Source of the DNA: Lingula anatina
Taxonomy: Eukaryota; Brachiopoda; Lingulata; Lingulida; Lingulidae
NCBI RefSeq assembly: GCF_001039355.2
Contig: NW_019774736.1
Span: 653,805-717,804, forward strand
Direction of reading: 5' to 3'
Length of the DNA: 64,000 nt
In this document: positions 1 through 12,465 of the stretch, piece by piece
How the letters are laid out: each line of letters begins with the position of its first letter
How positions within the stretch are numbered: position 1 is the first letter of the stretch
Made by a program: the position numbers and the translations under genes
The notes under the pieces: generated by a model
Told to the model about the DNA's origin: nothing
Database searches by the model: none
The model's input: the letters and a program-made list of their open reading frames with translations, nothing else

Positions 1-3000
1 GTTCTACACCTTTTATTAAAGGTCAGTAAACAGTGTACAGTCAGGTTTCACTGGGTGTAGGTAGGAACTACTTCCTCTTCATGCCACTGGATTGACAATA
101 ATGGCTGCAGGTGTTATTGCAAAGTTGTTAATCAACTGACATTTCTGAATAACGGAAATGCTGAAAAGCATTACAAATGTGAAAGAATAGGTATAATTTT
201 GGCTTTAACTAATATGAAATATTTATTCTTATGTGTTTTGGACCAATAACAAATGTGAATTATTTTATGCTTACTAAACATCAGATCTGAACGACATAAT
301 GGGGCTGATACCCCATGCTTTGCATATGTTTGATATCTGGATTTAAAACCAGATTCAAACCAGACTAAACAAAATACTGATACTCAAAGAATGAAATCAG
401 TCATTCAGGATAAACAAAAAAATGCTTAGTGAGTGTAGTGAATGACCAATATTAAAAAAAATCCCTGTCCTTCTGAATACTGTAATTTGTAAATGATGCT
501 ACATCTGATTAAGCTGGTAGCTGAGTATAAATACTGACTGAAATGTGCCAGTTGTTTATAACACAGCGATCAGCAATGTGTTTGCTGCACTGAGCACATT
601 CAGTCACAATCATGCCTAGCTATTTTCTATCCAGCATTTCTATTGAAAGTGCCATACTGCACTTTTAATATTTGTAGAATAACAATTCTAGCACATTCCT
701 TGTAACTCACCACCTTAAAGTGCATGAAAGAAAAAATGATTGACCAAGTGTAATTATTTTTTTGGACAATATCAATAGTACAACAGAAATGAATTCAACA
801 ATCTAAAATGCAAGAATTAGTGAAAGGTAAACAAAGGAATATAAGAAGTAAATTAAATATCATTATAGACAGTTTGCAGTAATGGGCAACACATGCAACT
901 GTATGTCTACACATTGTGTATGGATATGGGTGATTATTTCATAAGTAAAAAAAAAAAATAATAATAATAAGGACAAATTAACACATACACACACAAACAC
1001 ACACTATAGTAACTGCTAGAATCATCATTATTAATATTATGTTAAAAAAAAACAAACATTCTAGCTGCCTCTTTCCACTGAAGCATGCAGTGAATGCTCC
1101 CTGGATGAAGTAGGGTTTGTTCAGATTGATATGTAAATAACACAAAGTGGATAATGTGTTAAGTGACTACTTTAATGCACTCTTGTGAAACTGATGCTGC
1201 CGTTATATCTGGATCAAAGACAGTTTTATCTAACAAGTTCAAGTAAGTTAAAAGGGTCAAACAGTATATACTAACTGATTACTTTGCAATGTATGGTTAA
1301 AATAAGGTCTAGGAAATGTGCTTCTTCACACAATTACTGCAAACAGCTGTATGTAAACCTACTTGGAAGATATCACAGTTGGAAAAGAACTGTCTTTAAA
1401 TAAATGTTTTGCATATTTAAGAGGACCACAAATCAAATTTTTTGTAATAGTTATTCATAAGGTAAATAAAACGATAAATGGTAAATTCAAAACTGGTTTC
1501 GCCACTTCTGTATCTCCCCCGCCACACATACATGCATATGTAAATGATTTCTGTTTTCAAGATGTGCATGAAGCAGAATATACCACAATTTCACCGACAG
1601 AAAAGAATGTTTTCTTACTGTGAGGTGAGGTGACCTTTAGTGCATTCCTACAGAATTGCGCCAAAAGACCTTATGAAAGATCATCTTCAAGTTTAGAGAC
1701 AATAAATCGTAAGCACTACATGCCCCTATATGAGAGATGTTAATTCAAATCATAATTTGAGATTTGAAATTGTTAATAAGGATGCTTGTAAGGGGTAATA
1801 AAGAAAAAGAGAACACATCCCTTGTCATATTTTTAATATCAAAAACACAAAAATGCTAGCAATGTTGCTATTAGATATGTTACAAAATTGTGCAAATGCT
1901 GGCACATTTATGCACTGCTTAATCATAAATGGCAAAACTTTCTATCTTTGAACATCAATATAGAAAAAAAATGGTTGAGTACATTTAATGGGGTAAAATG
2001 TTCAGGATAGCCTGAGTAACTGTAACTATTTAATGGAACTTGATAGCTTCAACAAATACAACATACAAAGTTGTATTGATTAAGACTGGCTAACACTCTC
2101 TCTAAAGGTTAATCTGCACGCACCACTGTAAAAGACACAGAGTGTTACAGCAGGTTTTTTGTTCTTGTCATAAAACCAGACCTAATTTGACCATTTGCAA
2201 ATGGCAGGTTCACCTTTTTTAAAAGAAAAAGCACAAGACGTGTCTTAATGGAACAGAGTTTTCAAAAATAAACCTCTGTTAGGTAAAACCATTAATTTCT
2301 CTCTACATCATTGACGGAAGTATTAATTGCTAATGCACGTCTGGCATTCGAGTAAAGAGGATGGCTGTTCCAACTGGCCAACTTTACATCTTCAAGAAAA
2401 TTCCAAATTATTTGACTAACTGATTTTTTTCAGTAAAAAAGAAAGGGATTTTTTTTCAACTAGGGGCAAAGCAAAAGACACTTCAGTAATATGACTTCTT
2501 CATTTAAAAAAATGCCAAATTTAAATAGAGATCAGACAAACTCTCAACAGGTCAGACTGCCACTGTGATTGACCTCATATCTGCCCAGAAGGGATAAAAA
2601 GGTATTAGTTGGCTAATCAGATATCTCATATTAGAAATAATTGCCCCTGGTCAATGGCATATGGAATCTCAACTGACCAACCAGACCCGTAGATAGCAAT
2701 GAAGATTGGTCTCACAAAATAAAAATAACAGAAGCAAGATAAGAAACTATATATATTTGTGCCTGTTGCTATGGTTAAATACAACCAGTTCTCAATTCTA
2801 TATGCAAAGGTGGGTTGCAGTATTCTTCATATCAAAATTCACTAAGTGAGGAAAGGCCACTGTAGTAAACTGCTTACTTATTTATGCAAGTAGAAAGAAA
2901 AAGAACAAGGGAGTTTATGTTGCAAAGGGAAGGAGGATACAGAAGATTTAATATTATTTCAGCATGATTTGTTTGATATTCCTTGAATCTGTTTCTGTAA

Positions 3001-6000
3001 GACATATATCCTGACAAATACCAGTCTCACCAATATCAACTGTTACCAGACAAGTAACTTTTACAGTTGCTGTTGACATTTCAACTGCATTGGTATTACA
3101 ATCTAGCAAGCAAAGTGCATCATTTAATAATTACAGACCAGCATGAGTTGATTGTGTATGCAAAGGTAAGCCAATCTTTATGGAGGGCATCTCCATCATC
3201 ACCATCATAATTCTCTTAACTTGGGGTTCATTAACCTTTTTTTAACAAAAATTTATGAAGATGACTCTCCACACAGACATCTCATCTTTTAACAACAATG
3301 TCTAGGAGATCAGAATTTATATCTTCAGTACAGAAGTGCACAAGGTGACAGGTTTCCTCTTTTTTCCTGATAATTCTTAAAAGAAACAAAAATAACATTT
3401 TGGGATAATTTCAATTAATAAAAAATATGTTTTAATTATTTCCCATAATATATTTACCTTAACCCATAACACATACATCATCTTTAGACACACAGGACTT
3501 TTTCCCTTCACCCAAATAGAAAAAAAAAGGATTCAGTTCTTAAGGCTCATAATATAACACTACACAATATACACTAAAAGAGAGAACTTCTCCATTAATC
3601 TATGCTTGGTCCATGCAGATCCTCATGAAGCAAGGATATAAATACAAGAAATTAACTTGAACAGAAAAAATTCATCAAAAGCAAATATTTCAACTCTGAA
3701 ATATCATATGAAGCAAACAATCCATTTCTTTTTAAAGACAAATTTAAAACCACTGCATACATTCCCATGTTATTTTCAGATTACAGATAGCATATATCCA
3801 ATCAGTCTTATCACAAAGCAATTAACATATCTTAATTCTTCTGCCTTCTGTCATGATCTTCTTAATATTGATTCCAAGATACATGTAAATAGTTGACGAG
3901 TTTGAATACACTTGATGAGTTTTAATCATAAGGAAATACCTGAACTCTCACTTTAAGCTTCACAAATGGTAAAACGACTGTTCCTACAACGTATGTATCT
4001 ATTTGCTTGAATGTTGATTTTACTATTAGAACAAATGTGAGTCACTTGTTGTCAGCAGTAACTTTTACCAGAAAGAGTTAAAACTTAACACCAACTATAT
4101 AGCTAAAAAAAAAAAAAAAGACAAAAAGCCCTTAGTGTGCATTGCCAGAAGGTTGAATAAAGTTCAGGTGAAATGTGATAAAGGCACACTTGGGCAGACC
4201 ACATGTGTCTTCCACATATTCAGAAGTAACATATCAAGAGCACAATGTGTCTAGTCCTGTGGTCTACAGGCCACACCAACCAGCACATGAACTTATATAC
4301 ACCTGTAACTTGAGATTGACAGCAACCACTGTTATTAGTCTCTCCTGAACCACTCCATACAGATTAAGTGACTTAGTTTGTCATCGATTCACCTATGGGC
4401 TACAGCCTTATATTCATTATTTATAAGTGGTGCAGACAAGATGTCCAAAATTTTTTATATACAGATAAGTACGTAAAAAAGAGGAAGAATTAAAAATTTT
4501 TTTTTTTCATATGGTGATACATGAGAGAACCAACTAATGCTGATATCTATGCAATTATGTGCATAACATTGAACTTGGAGAGCTAAGTTTACCATCTGAT
4601 GATTTTTTCCCAATTTGAGATAAAACAATGCTTTGTAATCGTATTCCATTAGTTTCCCAGAGGAAAACAAGTTGCTGGGTTAGAAAGTCCAATCACTGAG
4701 TAGACACTATTCCAAGAGTCTGACTTCAACTTAATTGCCCTTGCCAGCAGAGGGGGAAGCTCTAATGTGCGATTGGTTAAATCAACACATAATTTTATGC
4801 TTATTTTCACTTGCATTGTAACTAACTTGCCATTGATTTAACAATGGGTGTATTAGGGCTGATGTGCATCCAGTGATTGTTGTTGCTTATACTGATCATT
4901 CCACTATATCCATTTATGTGTACTGGAGAGTCGGTGATCCCATAACAGAAAACAATATTTTCAAAGAGAATTAGGCATTCCCATATCAGTTCAAAAGATC
5001 TCAAGTTGAATATAGACAATGTGTGAAGTGACCCCATTAGGTGCCAAGATGTTATTTTTTGTCCTTTTTAGTACACAGTTATTGATGGTGGGGACAAAAT
5101 ATCTTTCAAGTTTGATCTTATAATAGAATTTATTTTTAAAAGAGCAATAGGTGCTAAAAAGGAGTGACCTCATTTTGAAGCCATATACATTATTTACATG
5201 TTTGGCATTTTTTAGGTACAAGAAAATTGGTAATCTACTGAAAACATCCTCCCAGTATTGATAATCATTAATAATAAAACTAGCTGAAAAATACATGATA
5301 GATGCATTCAGTCTCTTAATCAGACATCAGATAATTACCAAATATACACATCAATATACAACATTGATCAAATGGTGCTGATGTAAGCACACTGTCACAG
5401 GAAACATGGGATCTACAAGATTTGCCAACCCTGACAGTCAGTTGGCAGAAATTCAATAGACTAGTTGTTAACGTATGCTTCTTCAATGACTATTTGCAGT
5501 GTGGCAAACTGCAGGTAGATGGCACTAGTATCAAGTCAGCTAGCTGAATGGACATACATAAGGCGGTAGGTAGGGAGGAGCTTCAGTGAGTTCAGATGAG
5601 AAAAAACTTTTCAAAAGCTAGCTGGTAAAATTATTCTAAATGTTTGTTTGTGTAACTGTGTAATTGTAACCTTGTCAGAAAGGGCATGAACCCACCACAC
5701 TTTATTGGATTAGGAAGGTATTTATACATCTGTGAGGGAGCATGGAAATAGAATGCCCAGCTCATTCAAATGGATTATTTGCCTTTGGATACAAGTCCAG
5801 CATGGGGAAAGAAAATCCAAGATAACAAAGTATGTTTATTGGTGTTAAGTGGTCGGCACCAAAGTTAAGTTAAAAACATTAACTGAGTTAACCTCACTGT
5901 GCCAGGAACAAAGTGGAAGTTCAAACAGTTCTAAGATGAAGGAAGAAGGCAGTGTAGAAGATATTGGTCATCAGACGTAAGCCCATTTCATACAATTAAA

Positions 6001-6076
6001 AAATAACAGCTGACACAGGAGACTTAAGATAGGACGAGTCAGTTGCAATCATTTCAGATTCTCACCACCAGTCAAC
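1..6076. other. Gene-free stretch upstream of the GPCR
   Basis: I see only short ORFs (up to about 100 codons) without family resemblance, homopolymer runs and AT-rich sequence. The last few hundred bases probably include the promoter and 5' UTR of the receptor gene that starts at 6077, but I cannot point to a convincing TATA box or initiator. Confidence 0.5.
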
Positions 6077-7129
6077 ATGAATAACTCAACCACCCCTGGA
6101 ATAGATGTGAACACAACAGATCAAGACTCTGCCTCAGTGTTTGCTAAGTTCATGACAGCAGGGGTAGTGATAGGATTTGTTGGATTTGTGGAAAATTTAA
6201 TATCACTGATAGCACTTTTGAATATGAGAAGACCCTTTGAAGCGTTTCACCTTCTGCTCATCAATTTGGCAGTCTCAGACCTGGTGGTAGTGGGTCTAGC
6301 TGCTGTGGGATCTCTTATAATGCTGGTCAACTTCAATTTGGACCAGTGTGATTCTATGGTGTTTGTGGCCCGTGTCATCATGGAGATGTCGTACATTGCC
6401 CTCCTCACACCTGTATTAGCAACCTCTGCTCTAGTTGTCAACCAGTATCTTGCCATTACCAAACCACTGCGCTACCAGACAATTGCCACACAGCGCAGAA
6501 TAGCTGGCTCTATCATAGCTCTGTGGGTGGCCACAGCACTGATTGGGGTAATTCTGCACATAGCAGGCTACCCAAAGTTGTTTGAAGATCCAGGATGCAA
6601 TATTTATGGTGAAAATTCTAACTACTTAGTCATCCGATCGGCTACATTCACAGTCCTCCTGATTCTCATCACAGCATTAGTTGTTATCGTTTACATTCAA
6701 ATGTTTTATGCTATCAAACAACGTGTCCTGACTTCAGCAGTCCACCAACAAGAGCGTAGCCACCATGCTGATCACAAACTTAACATCACCATTGCTATCT
6801 TGTTTGGAACAGTGCTCCTATTCTGGATTCCTGGTATTGCTGATAGCATTTTGGTCATTTTCATGATGGCCGGGACCCACTTCACCATGGAATTTGTCAT
6901 CTTTCACCAAGTGACCAATCTACTCTTTCTAGCCAATGCTTTGATCGACCCTTTCATCTATGGGATAAGACTACAAGAGGTGCGTGCTGGCTACCAGAAA
7001 CTATTCAGACATTTGTCAAAGTTGCCTTGTTCAGAAGAAGATGCATTTTTCAAGGAAAAGAACAGGAAAGTTTCCTACACACAGTGCCATACTACTACTA
7101 CAGAGGATGTTAAAACTTCTAACATTTAA
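6077..7129 (+). CDS. Class A (rhodopsin-like) GPCR, melanocortin/MECA-like, single exon
   Basis: This intronless 350-residue seven-transmembrane receptor should act at the plasma membrane through heterotrimeric G proteins; the ligand cannot be told from sequence. The N-terminus has N-glycosylation sequons around N2, N3 and N12. Family landmarks are N40 in TM1, the LAVSD motif with D68 in TM2, C91 at the top of TM3 with C174 in the second extracellular loop, W150 in TM4, FWIP (W250, P252) in TM6 and DPFIY (D291-Y295) in TM7, then an amphipathic helix 8 ending near F310 and a Ser/Thr-rich tail. TM5 lacks the usual proline and TM7 has DPxxY rather than NPxxY. Both are known traits of the melanocortin/EDG/cannabinoid/adenosine cluster, and the NALIDPFIYG stretch resembles melanocortin receptors. 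The DRY motif is replaced by N122-Q123-Y124, so the key arginine is missing. The start is the first ATG of the frame; length is normal for the family. Confidence 0.9.
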   Translation: MNNSTTPGIDVNTTDQDSASVFAKFMTAGVVIGFVGFVENLISLIALLNMRRPFEAFHLLLINLAVSDLVVVGLAAVGSLIMLVNFNLDQCDSMVFVARVIMEMSYIALLTPVLATSALVVNQYLAITKPLRYQTIATQRRIAGSIIALWVATALIGVILHIAGYPKLFEDPGCNIYGENSNYLVIRSATFTVLLILITALVVIVYIQMFYAIKQRVLTSAVHQQERSHHADHKLNITIAILFGTVLLFWIPGIADSILVIFMMAGTHFTMEFVIFHQVTNLLFLANALIDPFIYGIRLQEVRAGYQKLFRHLSKLPCSEEDAFFKEKNRKVSYTQCHTTTTEDVKTSNI

Positions 7130-7164
7130 CAAGGCAATGGAACTTGATAAATCCTAAAAAAAAA

Positions 7165-7699
7165 AATAAAAATAACAATGAACAATAATAGTGAAAATTG
7201 CACTTGACCTGAACTCCATGTCACCTGAGTGTATCACCAAGAGTATGTGTAAAAAGTTCATAAAAGAGAAGCAATCAAGGTGATTATTGAAAGGATGTAA
7301 TGTAAGTACTTGTATGCCTGTGTGATACAATAGCTGAACAGCAGATAAGACTGATATCAATATCATTGCATACTTCAGAAATTTTAAACAGTTTGCTGTG
7401 CTTTACAGTCCTTTGTGGAATTTTATATTAGTAGTAGGATGCCTATATTAACTCTCATTTATTCACAGGTGTAGACAGGAGACAGGTGTTTTGATGACTT
7501 ATAAATAAAATGGCTTGTTTTCACTGGATAAAGCATGCAAGGCATGACAGTTTGCTACATAGAACTTTGAGGTTTGTGGCCATTACAAGCATTTTTGGGT
7601 AATTTACCGATTTGATTGGGGAATCTTTTATATCACATTGTCAGGTTTTCTTGATTAGATGTTATTATATAATAAGAATTCAACTATTTCACAAATAAA
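7165..7699 (+). promoter_or_regulatory. Candidate polyadenylation signals of the GPCR gene
   Basis: AATAAA hexamers occur at 7165-7170 (only about 36 bases after the stop), 7504-7509 and 7694-7699. Any could end the transcript. AT-rich sequence yields such hexamers by chance, so this is a weak call. Confidence 0.3.
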
Positions 7700-7913
7700 A
7701 TTTTCAATTTGGTTGATGAGCCCTTGTTATAAAATTGTATAACAACTGTATTATAATGAAAATTAATGTCTTGGTCAGACTAACAGTTGATGATGGAAAT
7801 AATGTATTTGAGATAAAAATATATCAGCAGTTAAACTACTGATATCACATTAGTTCTTAAAATGTTTCAGAAGAGAAAATGCCTTAAAGCTTTATATGAA
7901 TTTAGTAGAAATT

Positions 7914-7917
<4 letters not shown>

Positions 7918-7961
<44 letters not shown>
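7918..7961. repeat. Poly(A) tract of 44 bases
   Basis: An uninterrupted run of A. It could be a homopolymer microsatellite or the tail of a decayed retroposed sequence, but I recognise no retroposon body next to it. Confidence 0.9.
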
Positions 7962-7962
<1 letters not shown>

Positions 7963-9596
7963 AGGTTTAGTTTGTCAACTACATATTATTCAGTGCATTA
8001 CAGCAAAGCTCACTGAAAGTTACTGGGGCATATCATTTTCTTTTATCATAAAAAGAAGCTGCTTACTATGGCAACTTCCGAATATATTAGTAAAAATATT
8101 GATGTCCTCATCACCAGACAAAAAAGCAGTGAAAGTAACTGTAGCAACTTTCAAATACACTAGAGATGATATTCACACCCACTTCACTGCACAGCAATAA
8201 AGGTGTACTGTAAAGAACTCCAAGCACAGAAAACAAAATATATGGCAAGCCATGCCTAAACACGACATGACATTTTCTAAAATCTCTCTGCAGAACTGTG
8301 CACCTGAGGCATCTGTATCTACTGTCAATCACACACAACATGACATCCAACAATTAGTTGACCAATTTTTAAGGACCAGTGGCACATAACATTCTTACAC
8401 GGTTTCTGTGTCAATCAAGGTGAGAGGATAAATATGATCTACAGGACACGCACTCTACGAATCAGAACCTCAAAACTGCTTTAATTTGGACTAATGGAGC
8501 ACATTTTGTGGTATTCTTTGCAGATACATTACCAGTCAATCATGGCTAATATTTGGGGTTGTCTAGATTCTTCCAAGAATTATAACGTGCATTGCATGAT
8601 GTTTCTATAGCCTGACAGCTGATACTTTAGTCGGGATATAAGCTATCCTGTCACTTTTTCTTAGTGTTGCGGTTTTTATTAAAGATGTGACACCATATGA
8701 CCAGACAGCATCTTCAATTCAGAGAATTAAGGAATCATCGGACATTCACATTGACTGTGAAATGAAACTTTATAAGGCTATGAAATTTAATAGAGCAAAC
8801 TATTTATTAGGGACTGATCGACGTAGTTATATATATCATACAATACTTTTTCTAAAGCCCCATTCTTTTTCTTCACAGGCTATTTAGTCTTCAAACTGGT
8901 CAACAAAGTTAGGTCAACACCCTTACAACTGTGTCATCCCTGGCCAAACAGTATAGTAATATCATCTAGTTTCATTCTGTACCTGTAAACATATACTTCA
9001 AAGCACTTCACCTTGCCATTGTTGCAGGCTATGTGCTTAACTGTGGAACACACAAAAGACAACTATCTATCGGAGCTCATCATGGCATGCATAAAAATAT
9101 AAATATTCAAGTAAAAAAAAAAAAACATTTTCTTTCAGTTTGCTGAGAAATGCTGTAAAAATCCACAAGTTTATAACTCTTGTTTTGTCTTCGGCACACT
9201 AGCAATATACAAACTTTAAGCAGGCTAAAGATTTGAACAGCAGGTCAGTTATGTGCTGAACAAAAGTGTTCAATTAGCTAAGTGGCAACAGGGCTATTGA
9301 TTTCACCCTGTATGCAGTAGCTAGTGGTCAGAAGTACACTTGGTTACAAGGCCCAAAAATAGCCCCTGTGGGCAAGGGCCTCAGTTATAGCAATGGCACT
9401 ACCACTTGTATAATTAATGCCACTTCATCAGTTATTCACTATGACTTAAATTGAAACAATGTTTCTTTATAATATCATGGTACCTTATCTATCAGTAAGC
9501 ACTTACAAATTGGCTTATTTATTCAGACCAAAGTCCTTTTTATTGATTGCCAAAGGCAAAATGACCAGCTTCTTATCTAACAAGATGTAGACATAA
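7962..9596. other. Gene-free stretch
   Basis: AT-rich sequence with only short ORFs and no recognised coding or RNA gene. Confidence 0.5.
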
Positions 9597-10318
9597 GGGC
9601 CATTCACACTAGCAAATAAACCGCGGTCCAGTGAAAGTCTATAGAATCGCAGTCAAATGAACCCACTGTCTTTGCGTTCACAACTTCATGCTGATGCCAA
9701 GAGTGATAGACTTTACCTATCGTACTGCCTGTAAAGCATCCGTACTACTGTTCTAATTAGAAAGAAATATGCACAACATGGTGGAAGTTCAATGATTGTT
9801 ATGCTGTACAAAATATTTACACCCCATTTCCATAGATTAGACGACCTACTTTAGATTGACCAAACTCACTGGGGGTTCACGCTAAATAGCTGTCAGCCGG
9901 GTGGACACGAAAGTTAATTACCCCCTTACAGCTTGTAGTAGGCGGGACGGACATTTAAGTCGGATTATCTGAAAGTAATCTAGTGAGATTCCCCGCGGGG
10001 ATAGATCGATCTAAAATCTATGGGAATAGAGCCTTAGTCAACTTGTGTCAAGAAACACTTTCATGGGAATAAAATGCATTTTTATTTTGGCAAATGTGTG
10101 TGGCAAGAAGGAAAAGCAGACTTAAAGTCTGATGAATTGCCCACTTGTACTCTTGTCTGCTTTTTAGAGCTTTCCATGATAGAACCTTAGTCTAAATCTG
10201 TGTTTATTTGGACTGTGGTCGGTGGGGGTACGTAATTGGTTCACATTAGAAAAAGTTAACCACAATACAACCGCGATCAGGCTTTAACAGCCGTCGGAAT
10301 TGTCAGTGTGAATGGCCT
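9597..10318. mobile_element. Non-autonomous DNA element with GGCCATTCACAC inverted ends
   Basis: The left end reads GGGCCATTCACACTAGCAA and the right end, reverse-complemented, reads AGGCCATTCACACTGACAA. About 722 bp lie between them, noticeably richer in CpG than the surroundings (for example paired CCGCGG / CCGCGATC-like sites near each end). There is no long ORF, so this is a MITE-like deletion derivative. I could not define a clean target-site duplication, so the superfamily is open. Confidence 0.6.
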
Positions 10319-11039
10319 TATATTTGCCTTAACTCTGATAGATCAGAAACAAAATGAAAGGATTCTTGTACTTTAAAGAATTAACCATTTTATTATAATT
10401 CTAATTAAGAATTTACATTTCAGATAAATAGCGTAAAACTTCATTAGAAAACTGACACCTCTTTCATAACATAACCTTAAGAAAAGAGTTACTCACATCT
10501 CAATTTCACCAACCCAGGCCCCATTCACCTGGTAGCCACTGATTATGATATAGACTACTAGTTGTAACTCATTAATACTGGTGTTACCTTATTGATTAAT
10601 GACATTTATTTGCCATGCACCACTTCAGTTGGATTCCTTTTTCGAACAAAATTACTCAATCATGTACACTGCCTTAGTTAGTGGAATTGCTTGGGGAATG
10701 GGGAGGCTGATATTGCTGAGAAAAAGGCAAAATATGAGGCTTATCAAAACAATTGCAAGCATCATTTTCAAAAGAGACCTCCTTCCCCTCTTTTATGCAA
10801 TATAAATACTTTATGATTACTGAAACTATCCATAAAACTAGAGGATCAGAGAGGCGATACCGCCTCCGAATATTGTACCACCAGCTGGAGCAAGCGCATA
10901 CGTATAGACCCCTACATACACAAAATAAGGGACACAGCCACCAGTCTTGTCCTTGACAAGCTGTAAACTTGCAATCAACAAGAATTTTCAATATATGCAA
11001 AAAATATATGAAACTAAAAATGGTACAATCAAATTTAAG

Positions 11040-11460
11040 TTCATCGTAAGGTAGGTGAAAGGTCATTTTCAAGGTCACAGTAAATTGCCAGTATATGACT
11101 TCCTATTCAAGTTCAATAGTAATGATGGACCTATCTCTGCCAGGTTTGGAGTTAAAAGAGAAAGAAATTAGCAGAGTTCAGTTCATGATAATAAGTAGAT
11201 CAAAGGTCAATTTCAAGGTCACACATAGATTGCCAGTATATGACTTCCTATTCAATTTCAATAGTAACTATGGACCTATCTCGCTAGTTTTGGAGATAAA
11301 AGAGAACCAAAATTTGCAAAGTTCAATTCATGATAAAAAGTGGGTCAAAGGTCAATTTCAAGGTCACACTTAGATTGCCAGTATATGACTTCCTATTCAA
11401 GTTCAATAGTAACTATGGACCTATCTCTGCCAGTTTTGGAGATATAAGGGACTAAATGTT
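11040..11460 (+). repeat. 146-bp tandem repeat block inside copy 1 (about 3 units)
   Basis: Each unit contains GGTCAAAGGTCAATTTCAAGG-like sequence followed by a TATGACTTCCTATTCAAG stretch and a CTATCTCTGCCAG stretch. The units differ more from each other than those of copy 3, so this block is older or less homogenised. Confidence 0.8.
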
Positions 11461-12344
11461 ATAATTTTGGAGTTACCATAATGTGCCATAAATTTCCTAC
11501 AGAAAAGATTAATTAAAATAAAGAAAACATCATTTTGGTCAAAATTCTTAAAATAGGAGGTGCTCTGAAGTTCCAGAAGTTCAAATTTGATGAAATAATG
11601 TCATTTTTGACCACAAGTTGTCTGCTTTGCCAAGCCTTATGTATTATTTTTCCAGAGTTCAAAATTTATTATCCATTACCGTACTGCACATTTTGCTTTC
11701 ACCACCATTATGTACTTTTTGATACAGCATAACTTGAAAACCGTATGGAATACAAAAAAATGGAGACCACCTCCAGTGTTGGGCTTTACATGCTCTACAA
11801 AATGCAAAAAAGAATGGGTCTCTAGCATTAACGGTTCCCGAATTAGAGACAGTTTTCAGTTTCGGTACTTTATGGCCGCTACTCCCGTGAAAATGCACCG
11901 ATTGACCCCAAATTCACGGAGATGAAAGATGACCCGAAGGGTAACACTTTCCAATAATATTATTGGTTAAGTCAGTGTGGTGTCTGAATAACAGGGCAAA
12001 AAAAATTTTTTTTGTAAAAAATTTCATTTTTTTGAAAATTTTGGCCCGTTTGACCTTGAAATAAAGGTCAAAGGTCAAATCCAAGGGCATATTTGAAATC
12101 TACACATATGACTTTTGGAAAGCTGTCTGTAGAAATTTTTCCCATAACTCCTTCCGTAGGGTAGATAATTAGCATTTAATTTTGCCATTTTTAGACAAGG
12201 GTGCATTGCAATGAGTGCCACACCTATACCCCAATACCGACAAAGCCCAAATTTTACGTGGAACGAGTTGAGATTATAGGTGACCTAAATCCAAGAGATG
12301 GGTCAAGGGGCCCTTACCGTCTAGGAGGAGAAGCGGTAACGGTG

Positions 12345-12402
12345 ACTTGGCGGCGGAGCCGCAGGAGCCGGCGGAGCCGCAGGAGCCGCAGGAGCCGGCG
12401 GA
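12345..12402 (+). repeat. 9-bp GC-rich minisatellite (GGAGCCGSM units)
   Basis: About six tandem variants of GGAGCCGCA and GGAGCCGGC near the right end of copy 1. The inverse array (GGCTCTGCC units) sits at about 62128-62180 in copy 3. It stands out as GC-rich in an AT-rich window. Confidence 0.8.
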
Positions 12403-12465
12403 ACATACGGGTCGGGACTAAAACCATGGGTACCTCCAGCGCCTACGCTGGTGGTACAAATATAT

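Larger units (their letters stand above)
10844..12465 (+). repeat. Foldback/minisatellite repeat family, copy 1
   Basis: The copy starts with GATCAGAG and a perfect 6-bp-stem hairpin (GAGGCG-ATAC-CGCCTC), then TTGTACCACCAGC. It ends with the inverse, GCTGGTGGTACAA, preceded by an inverted partner so that the right end also folds back. Inside are about three 146-bp tandem units (about 11040-11460), a conserved middle (about 11500-12200) and a 9-bp GGAGCCGCA-type minisatellite (about 12345-12400). The short ORFs in it also occur in copy 3 and look non-coding. It shares order and sequence with 32150-33163 and, inverted, with 62079-64000. Confidence 0.8.

Noticed and set aside
6247-6462. Minus-strand ORF inside the GPCR
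   Set aside because: Shadow of the receptor coding frame.
7862-8200. 112-codon ORF with a poly-Lys run
   Set aside because: The Lys run is the 44-base poly(A) tract, and the rest has no family resemblance.
11659-11925. ORFs also found in copy 3 (RACKAQHWRWSPFFCIPYGF-like)
   Set aside because: The similarity comes from the repeat element itself. The frame is short, present on both strands and broken in copy 2, so there is no sign of coding selection.
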